6,932 bases of DNA from Thermotogae bacterium. GTDB lineage: Bacteria; Thermotogota; Thermotogae; UBA12178. The DNA is taken from assembly GCA_003641795.1 (NCBI GenBank), contig QNAP01000098.1, forward strand, positions 1 through 6,932, in the 5' to 3' direction. Below the pieces are notes generated by a model that was not told where the DNA came from, did no database searches, and saw only the letters and a list, made by a program, of their open reading frames with translations. Shown here one piece after another: positions 1 through 5,728 of the stretch. Each line of letters starts with the position of its first letter. Within the stretch, counting starts at the first letter, position 1. A program made the position numbers and the translations under genes.

Positions 1-30
1 ATCGTCAATTACGAGCACCTTTTTCGACAT
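1..30 (-). CDS. Response regulator receiver-domain protein, first 10 codons only
   Basis: Reading down from the ATG at 30-28 gives MSKKVLVIDD before the window ends. This is the classic first strand of a CheY-like receiver domain: a basic start, a hydrophobic strand, then the acidic pair that helps bind Mg2+ next to the phosphorylated aspartate. From memory, the start closely resembles a Thermotoga maritima stand-alone receiver protein (RR468, beginning MSKKVL). The start is supported by a purine-rich AGGGGAG site seven bases upstream. The gene overlaps the 3' end of the DUF2344 gene by 26 bases in another frame, which suggests translational coupling and co-transcription with rpoBC. The phosphorylation site, any output domain and the partner kinase lie outside the window, so it could be a single-domain regulator or a DNA-binding one. 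Confidence 0.72.
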   Translation of the reverse strand, partial: MSKKVLVIDD

Positions 31-646
31 TTCCACACTCCCCTGGTTCTGGAAAAGCGGATATCCTCATGGGCACAACAATGCCTCTTGGATACCTGGA
101 GCTGGTGAGAAACTCCACCGTCTCGAAGATGAGGTCTGATTCGTTCACGTTACGCGAATATTCTATCACGACATGGTTTTTCTTGAGTTGAATTGAAATG
201 GATTCCGGCCAATTTGTAAAGTTCTTAATCAGGGAAGCTTCGATCACGATTCTGTATTTATAACTCTCGATTCGTTGAAGATAATCCGTCTGGTTCCACC
301 AATATTGCGACAATTCCAAGCCTTTGGGTGCGACGGAATTGAACCGCATGGCGGGGTTGTCCACAGGTTTGAGCAATTCCAGTAGAGCGTACATTGCTAA
401 GTCTGCCACGCCTGTCTTTACCGCTCTTCCAAAACTGATGCGAGGTCTTGGATGAAATCCCTGCGAATACACAAGAGGAAATCCCGCAAGACGCAAAAGA
501 CGGATCAACGTCTTCTGCACCTCCGTTTGAGACAGAAAACGGAGCGGTCCTTTCTTTTTGAATCGAGCTAAGAGAAAGAACCGGGGGATGCGATCCCCCC
601 GGTTCTCGGTTCTATCGTGAACCCTTTCGGCGTTCACCTTGTTCAT
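5..646 (-). CDS. DUF2344 (TIGR03936-type) family protein of unknown function
   Basis: This 213-residue protein matches the DUF2344 family by its N-terminal core at about residues 33-82: GPLRFLS, then a helix with two arginines (LIRLLRLAGFPL), then YSQGFHPRPRISFG and a TGVAD turn. In many bacteria the domain is fused to, or sits next to, a radical SAM protein; no such partner is visible here. Its biochemical role is not established and I assign none. The position that reads SHLD in most members I remember reads SQTE (residues 39-42). The ATG at 646-644 follows the rpoC stop after a single base with only a weak upstream site (AGGT about ten bases away), so re-initiation by ribosomes finishing rpoC is likely. 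Residues 1-24 precede the family core and are encoded partly by a GC-rich hairpin. The only other early start is GTG at codon 4; no ATG, GTG or TTG occurs between the hairpin and the core. The 3' end overlaps the receiver gene. Confidence 0.85.
   Translation of the reverse strand: MNKVNAERVHDRTENRGDRIPRFFLLARFKKKGPLRFLSQTEVQKTLIRLLRLAGFPLVYSQGFHPRPRISFGRAVKTGVADLAMYALLELLKPVDNPAMRFNSVAPKGLELSQYWWNQTDYLQRIESYKYRIVIEASLIKNFTNWPESISIQLKKNHVVIEYSRNVNESDLIFETVEFLTSSRYPRGIVVPMRISAFPEPGECGNVEKGARN
38..44 (-). promoter_or_regulatory. Ribosome binding site of the receiver-domain gene
   Basis: On the minus strand AGGGGAG lies seven bases before the ATG at 30-28. It sits inside the last codons of the DUF2344 gene. 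Its spacing and purine content fit a Shine-Dalgarno site and support the very short receiver ORF at the window edge as a real gene start. Confidence 0.6.
570..606 (-). terminator. Terminator-like hairpin inside the start of the DUF2344 gene
   Basis: On the minus strand AGAACCGGGGGGAT (606-593) pairs with ATCCCCCGGTTCT (589-577) around the loop CGC. This gives a 13-bp GC-rich stem with one bulged G. It is followed by TTCTCTT (576-570), which with the end of the stem gives a pyrimidine run of TTCTTTCTCTT. The stem begins 41 bases after the rpoC stop, where an operon terminator would be expected, yet it lies within codons 14-24 of the next gene. The tail is interrupted by C residues, so it may be a weak or partial terminator, or an attenuator relieved when ribosomes enter the DUF2344 frame. 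The plus-strand flank is not T-rich, so only the minus direction is credible. Confidence 0.5.
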
Positions 647-647
647 C

Positions 648-3600
648 TCAGCTTAAACCTGTGACCTTTCTCTCTTCTGCGGGCAGAGCTACCTCTTCTA
701 TTTGAATGTCAGAGTAGATATCGAATCCAGTGCCCGCTGGGATGCGTTGACCAACGATCACGTTCTCTTTCAATCCTATCAGCCGGTCAATGCTTCCTTC
801 CACGGCAGCTTCAGTCAGCACCTGAGGCGTTTGTTGGAACGAAGCGGCGCTCAACCAGCCTTCTCTTTCCAACGAAGCCTTTGTTATTCTGAGGAGCCTC
901 CTCTTGTATCTTATCGGTTCTTTCGGTAGTATCTGGACGGTTTTCTGTTCTCCGTCCACTTCGACTACCAGTTCTTTCACACCGTGAGCAGATATCTCTT
1001 CCAAGAGCTCCTCGGTGACGATCTGCCCTTCTACTCCTATTTCCTTCACACCTTCGTCAGTTTGAGCAACTACTCTGTGAGCTAAAGGCTTTCCGGTCAC
1101 GAATGTTCTATTTTCGTCGACTCGCGAGTTGGCCTCCAATAGTTTTTTGTTATGGCGTCTCACTTCTTGGTAGGAAACGAGATCTCCCGGCAAATAGTCG
1201 GAATCTCCAGGATCTATTACTTCAACTTTGCCGAGCATTTGCTTGATGATGATCTCGAAGTGCTTGTCGTGTATGTCGACACCTTGCTCAGCATAAACGC
1301 GCTTGATCTCCTGAAGCAGGTAGAGTGCGGCGTTCATAACGCCAACCTTTTCCATCAGTCGTCTTGGCTTTATAGCTCCCGTGGTCAGCATGTCGCCAGG
1401 CAGCACTTTTTGTCCCACTTCCACCTTAGGTTTGCTGTCTGCTGGTACCACTACTTCTTCGATCGAACCATCGAGTTTTCGTATGAGTATCTTCTTGGTA
1501 TTTTTCTCTCCTTCCGCAATCTCTTCGACGAAGCCTTCCACTTCGCTGAACCGCGCCTCCTTTTCCTTCAACGTTTTCCGAGCTTCGAATAGTTCTTCTG
1601 CCCTCGGCAGACCCCGAGTGATATCCGCAGCTGTTGCGATTCCACCTGTGTGGAAGGTTCTCATCGTGAGTTGTGTACCCGGCTCTCCGATGGACTGTGC
1701 TGCGATGATTCCCACCGCCTCACCGACGTTCACTATCTTGTGGTTGGAAAGATCCATACCAAAGCATTTGGCGCAAACCCCGTGTTCCGCCTCGCAGGTG
1801 AGAACCGATCTCACCTTTATGACAGGACGCACGAGGACCACTTTGTCGGCAAAGAACCGAGAGGATTTGTTGAGTTCGAAGAGCTCCCTATCGTTTTCCA
1901 CAAACTGTCTGACCCGCTTCCACTCTTCTTTCATCAGCTTGGCGGTTATCGGTGTAATCTTCTCTTGATACTTCAAGAGATAGCGGTTTTTCAAAACTCC
2001 CAGATCTTTCCAGTAGAGCGTGACGTCCGCGGTATCACCAACGAAGATGGTGTCGACAACCGGGTAAAGTGTGACCTTGAGTTTTTCGATACCTAAGCGG
2101 CGCGCGGTCAAGACCATTTCTTTGGTTAACTGAGTGCCTGCGGGATAAAGCTCCTGCCCTTTTTCGTCGTAAATTGGTTCTTCGATCTCGCAGTAATGCT
2201 TGGGGAATTCATCTTCAACAGAGTACTCCATCTCTTCAAAGACTGGGACCCATCTCTTGTAAGTACTCAGATACTTGGCATCTTCGTCGCGTATCACCAC
2301 GTCGCGCGCGTAAGTTCTATCGCCGTTTTTCACGACCTCCTTGGTTAGCGGGTCTATGACATCTTGTGCGAGCACACGACCGAAGAGGAAGTCTTCGAGT
2401 TTTTCAACCATCAGGCTGTCGCTCAAAAGCTCGGTGGCCTCGATTCCGTCTTCCGTTCCACAGTCCGGAGTTGTGACGGTAATGCTCTGTGCCACATCTA
2501 CTAACCTTCTGGTCAAATAACCTGCTGAAGAAGTTCGAAGAGCCGTGTCTGCCGATCCCTTTCTGGCACCGTGGGTGGATATGAAGAACTCTATTTCCGA
2601 GAGTCCTTCGCGGAAGTTCGAGGTGATGGGCACTTCGATGGTTCTTCCCGATGGGTCAGCCATAAGACCTCTCATGCCCGACAATTGTTTCACCTGGTCG
2701 ATGTTTCCCCTGGCACCAGAGTTCACCATCATGAAGAGCGGGTTGAAAGGATCTTCCGCAAGTGTATCGTAAGTCACTTTTTGTACCGTTTCAGTTGCAT
2801 CCTGCCATATCTTTATGATCTCGTTGTACCGCGCTTGTTCGGAGAGGTATCCTTCTGCGTAAAGCCTTTCTATTTCTTCTACTTTCTCTTTCGCTCTTTC
2901 TATGATCTCTTCCTTCTTCGGAGAGATGCTCACGTCGGTAATGGAAATAGTGAGACCGCTCAGTGTAGCGTAAGCAAAGCCGAGATCTTTCAAGTCGTCC
3001 AAAAGGTCGGCCGTTCTGTCTATCCCGTATCTTTGGAACGCTTCGTAGACCAGATCTTTTATCCCTTTCTTTCCAAACGCTTTTGAGTAGTCTCTCAGAT
3101 CCTTGGGAAGTATTTCGTTGAAAATGATGCGTCCCACAGTGGTCTTGATCAAAGCGTCACCTATTATAACTCTGATGGGCTCATGTAGCCGGATGTATCC
3201 AAAATGGTGAGCCAGGAGAGCCTCTTCGGGACTCGAGAACTTCCACTTTATCTCTTCTTCGGGTACATTTTCGAACTCTTTATCAGTGGCGGTGAGATAG
3301 TAGAGCCCGACAATGATGTCCTTCCCGGGCATGGATATGGGCTTGCCGTGAGCCGGAGAAATGATGTTGTAACGACTCAACATGAGGAACTTGGCTTCAG
3401 CTTGAGCTGCCATCGACAATGGCACATGAACCGCCATTTGATCGCCGTCGAAGTCAGCGTTGAACGGTGGACAGACCAGAGGATGTAACTGAATAGCGTT
3501 TCCTTCTATTAGCTTGGGTATAAAGGCTTGAATGCTTATCCTGTGAAGAGTTGGAGCGCGGTTCAAAAGCACCGGGTGCCCTTTTATCACTTCTTCCAGA

Positions 3601-5681
3601 ACTTCCCAGGCCTCCGGAAGCTCCCTCTCGATGATGGCTTTCTTCAAACGTTTAGCGGCTTTTGACGATTCTAAACCTCCCAAAAGCTTTCCAAGAACGA
3701 AGGGCTTGAAAAGCTCCAGCGCCATCTTCTTCGGTAGACCACATTCGTGGATCTTCAGATGTGGTCCGACCACTATAACAGCCCTTCCAGAGTAGTCTAC
3801 ACGCTTTCCAAGGAGATTTCTTCTGAACCGTCCTTTCTTTCCCTTAACCAGATCGGTGAGTGATTTCAAAGGTCGACCGTTTCTGTCGGTAACTTCCTTT
3901 CCGGCTCTTCCGTTGTATATAAGACTGTCTACCGCTTCTTGAAGCATACGTTTCTCATTCCTTATGATGATCTCGGGTGCGTTCAAGCTGATGAGTTTTC
4001 TCAGACGGTTGTTTCTGTTTATAACGCGCCTGTAAAGATCGTTGAGGTCCGTGGTGGCGAATCTACCGCCGTCTATCTGAATCATCGGGCGCAAATCTGG
4101 TGGAATGACGGGAAGCGCCTCCAAGATCATCCATTCGGGTCGGTTGCCAGATTTTAGAAAGTCCTTGATTATCTTGAGGCGTTTCAAAAGTTTCAGCGCT
4201 TTCGGGCTACTCTTGGGCAGGTTCTTCAGCTCGGCTTCGATCTTCGCCTTCAACTCTTCAAGATCGAGGGCTTCCAACAGTTTCTTCACACCTTCGGCAC
4301 CGTAGAGCGCTTCTATCTTTCCAGGATATATGTCTTGGTATGCTTGATATTCCGACTCTAAAAGCACGTCACCGACGTTCCGACCGGTTTCTTCGGCTAC
4401 TTCGGGGTCGATCTTTGTGATCAACAATATCGGTTTATCTGATTCAACACTGGTCTCGACGTTGAAAGCACCAGGGTAATAACTTTCAAAGATCTTGTAT
4501 TCACTCAACGCCAGAATTTCCTCGTCGAAGAGAAAGCGGTCCGCGAGTGGTGAACCTTCTTGCACTTCTTCACCATCTGTCACCACTACAGCAGCCCCTT
4601 CGAAAACAGGGTATTTGTGTTCTTCGATCACTTCCTCGATAAAAATCTTTCCGTTACTCAAAACTTCAAGCCTACCATCTTCCAGAGGTCGCACGTTCAA
4701 ATTCTGACCCAGCAACAAGGTGCCACTGTCTTCTGAAATCAGTCCAGGAATGGTGGTTTCGGAAATGAGCTGATCTCCCGGCTTCACCTTTGCACCGTTT
4801 TTTACCACTACTTTAGCACCGTAGGGTACATTGAAGGTAACAGGATGTTCTTTGACAGTCTTAAGCGGATTCAACCGAAGAGTGCCGGAATATTCATCCC
4901 ATTCCACTCTGCCTTCAAAAGGTGCATAAACGGGTTCGAGATGCTGCTCCTTGGCGATTTCCGTGCCTTTTTCGACTTGTGATCCTGGGTTGACTTCGAG
5001 TAACATACCCCTGTGGACTTTGTATTCAGCTCTCTTGACATTTTTCACTTTGATCCAGGTTATCTCTCTTCCTGTTTGAGTTGTCTCGGTTTTCGTCTCC
5101 ACGATACCCGATGTTGTGCTGAGCAAGGGAGTGCGGGCGTTTCTCACGATCACCGCCGGCTCCACTTCAAAATTCCATTTTTTGCTGTACACGTTGTACT
5201 CTGTTTCGTACAGCATATCCCCTCGTTCAAGCGGGGTGTCCTTGGGATCTGTGACGATGAAGACGCGTTCGATAACTCTTCTGGTGCTGTAGTAAACTAT
5301 GGATTCGAGTTCTTTGGCAGGTATGTTCAGAAGTGTGGCCAAGATACTGGGGGTGCTCTTCAGATACCACACGTGTACGACGGGGACTACGAGTTCTATG
5401 TGCCCCATTCTCCTTCTTCTGGATTCTTTCGATTCCACTCTCACTCCGCAACGTTCACAGACGGTGCCTTCATACTTCTTGCCTTTGTACTTGCCACACG
5501 CACACTCGTAGTCTTTAGTAGGGCCGAAAATCTTTTCGCAGAAGAGTCCGTCGTTTTCGGGTTTGAACGTTCTATAGTTGATGGTTTCAGGCTTTTTGAC
5601 CTCCCCGCTGGAAAGCTGGCGGATCCTTTCGGGAGAGGCAATGCCGATCTTGACAGCGCTGATTTTTCTTACTCCTTCCAT
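648..5681 (-). CDS. rpoC: DNA-directed RNA polymerase subunit beta'
   Basis: Largest subunit of RNA polymerase, holding the catalytic Mg2+ and part of the clamp. The first zinc site is C60, C62, C75 and C78. A large insert fills about residues 150-455. Then come the clamp helices that bind sigma (about 538-592), the LLGKRVDYSGR switch segment (623-633), the catalytic loop NADFDGDQMA (741-750, with D743, D745 and D747), the secondary-channel rim coiled coil (about 921-966), the F-loop (about 988-1012), the bridge helix (about 1017-1066), and the second zinc site C1074, C1296, C1303 and C1306. The trigger loop has M1340, R1341 and H1344 and no insert, unlike E. coli. The conserved C-terminus includes LSAASFQQT (1610-1618) and GLKENVIVGQRIPAGTG (1636-1652). 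At 1677 residues it is longer than the E. coli (about 1400) and Thermus (about 1520) proteins because of the N-terminal insert, an extra block at about 1140-1287 and a smaller one at about 1528-1590. The ATG at 5681 is fixed by a perfect AGGAGG seven bases upstream. It lies 47 bases after rpoB and one base before the DUF2344 gene. Confidence 0.98.
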   Translation of the reverse strand: MEGVRKISAVKIGIASPERIRQLSSGEVKKPETINYRTFKPENDGLFCEKIFGPTKDYECACGKYKGKKYEGTVCERCGVRVESKESRRRRMGHIELVVPVVHVWYLKSTPSILATLLNIPAKELESIVYYSTRRVIERVFIVTDPKDTPLERGDMLYETEYNVYSKKWNFEVEPAVIVRNARTPLLSTTSGIVETKTETTQTGREITWIKVKNVKRAEYKVHRGMLLEVNPGSQVEKGTEIAKEQHLEPVYAPFEGRVEWDEYSGTLRLNPLKTVKEHPVTFNVPYGAKVVVKNGAKVKPGDQLISETTIPGLISEDSGTLLLGQNLNVRPLEDGRLEVLSNGKIFIEEVIEEHKYPVFEGAAVVVTDGEEVQEGSPLADRFLFDEEILALSEYKIFESYYPGAFNVETSVESDKPILLITKIDPEVAEETGRNVGDVLLESEYQAYQDIYPGKIEALYGAEGVKKLLEALDLEELKAKIEAELKNLPKSSPKALKLLKRLKIIKDFLKSGNRPEWMILEALPVIPPDLRPMIQIDGGRFATTDLNDLYRRVINRNNRLRKLISLNAPEIIIRNEKRMLQEAVDSLIYNGRAGKEVTDRNGRPLKSLTDLVKGKKGRFRRNLLGKRVDYSGRAVIVVGPHLKIHECGLPKKMALELFKPFVLGKLLGGLESSKAAKRLKKAIIERELPEAWEVLEEVIKGHPVLLNRAPTLHRISIQAFIPKLIEGNAIQLHPLVCPPFNADFDGDQMAVHVPLSMAAQAEAKFLMLSRYNIISPAHGKPISMPGKDIIVGLYYLTATDKEFENVPEEEIKWKFSSPEEALLAHHFGYIRLHEPIRVIIGDALIKTTVGRIIFNEILPKDLRDYSKAFGKKGIKDLVYEAFQRYGIDRTADLLDDLKDLGFAYATLSGLTISITDVSISPKKEEIIERAKEKVEEIERLYAEGYLSEQARYNEIIKIWQDATETVQKVTYDTLAEDPFNPLFMMVNSGARGNIDQVKQLSGMRGLMADPSGRTIEVPITSNFREGLSEIEFFISTHGARKGSADTALRTSSAGYLTRRLVDVAQSITVTTPDCGTEDGIEATELLSDSLMVEKLEDFLFGRVLAQDVIDPLTKEVVKNGDRTYARDVVIRDEDAKYLSTYKRWVPVFEEMEYSVEDEFPKHYCEIEEPIYDEKGQELYPAGTQLTKEMVLTARRLGIEKLKVTLYPVVDTIFVGDTADVTLYWKDLGVLKNRYLLKYQEKITPITAKLMKEEWKRVRQFVENDRELFELNKSSRFFADKVVLVRPVIKVRSVLTCEAEHGVCAKCFGMDLSNHKIVNVGEAVGIIAAQSIGEPGTQLTMRTFHTGGIATAADITRGLPRAEELFEARKTLKEKEARFSEVEGFVEEIAEGEKNTKKILIRKLDGSIEEVVVPADSKPKVEVGQKVLPGDMLTTGAIKPRRLMEKVGVMNAALYLLQEIKRVYAEQGVDIHDKHFEIIIKQMLGKVEVIDPGDSDYLPGDLVSYQEVRRHNKKLLEANSRVDENRTFVTGKPLAHRVVAQTDEGVKEIGVEGQIVTEELLEEISAHGVKELVVEVDGEQKTVQILPKEPIRYKRRLLRITKASLEREGWLSAASFQQTPQVLTEAAVEGSIDRLIGLKENVIVGQRIPAGTGFDIYSDIQIEEVALPAEERKVTGLS
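1821..2264 (-). other. Extra block within the second zinc-binding region of RpoC
   Basis: The first cysteine of this site (C1074) and the next (C1296) are 222 residues apart, against 74 in E. coli and about 82 in Thermus. The extra sequence, roughly residues 1140-1287, lies between VVIRDEDAKYL and VIKVRSVLTC. It contains a small unit at 1167-1203 (PIYDEKG, then PAGTQLTKE, then LGIEKLKV) and a charged, probably helical stretch around 1247-1275. Its function is unknown. The borders come from comparing remembered homologues. Confidence 0.65.
4317..5234 (-). other. Lineage-type N-terminal insert of RpoC (barrel-sandwich-like repeats)
   Basis: Codons for about residues 150-455 separate two halves of a segment that is continuous in E. 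coli beta'. Inside are three repeats with a G..V..G..V..G..L pattern typical of barrel-sandwich hybrid folds: around residues 225-245 (GMLLEV...QVEKGTEI), 288-306 (GAKVVVKNGAKVKPGDQLI) and 361-379 (GAAVVV...EVQEGSPLA). Thermus beta' carries a comparable insert at the same place. The exact borders are estimated by eye. Confidence 0.7.
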
Positions 5682-5686
5682 CTTCT

Positions 5687-5705
5687 AACCTCCTATCGAG
5701 AGGTT
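5687..5705 (-). promoter_or_regulatory. rpoC Shine-Dalgarno site within a small hairpin
   Basis: The 47-base rpoB-rpoC spacer contains AGGAGG (5694-5689), seven bases before the rpoC ATG, a near-ideal ribosome binding site. The same bases form the 3' arm of an inverted repeat: AACCTC (5705-5700) pairs with GAGGTT (5692-5687), extendable by one U-G pair, with a five-base loop CGATA. The hairpin would hide the site when folded. Seven pairs is short, and at high growth temperature it may be mostly open. The spacer shows no other obvious signal. Confidence 0.6.
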
Positions 5706-5728
5706 GGCAATCTTTCGATCCACGCGCT

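Noticed and set aside
577..606. The GC-rich hairpin read as a plus-strand terminator
   Set aside because: There is no plus-strand gene to terminate, and the sequence after the stem on that strand (CGGTTCTATCG) is not a T-run.
1608..1680. Possible insert in the RpoC trigger loop
   Set aside because: The segment from QLTMRTFHTGG to GLPRAEELFEAR is continuous, so the large insert known from E. coli is absent.
1152..3086. Several plus-strand open frames of 146-195 codons (1152-1592, 1381-1968, 1650-2096, 2571-3086)
   Set aside because: All are antisense to confidently identified rpoC coding sequence, overlap each other in different frames and carry no known motif.
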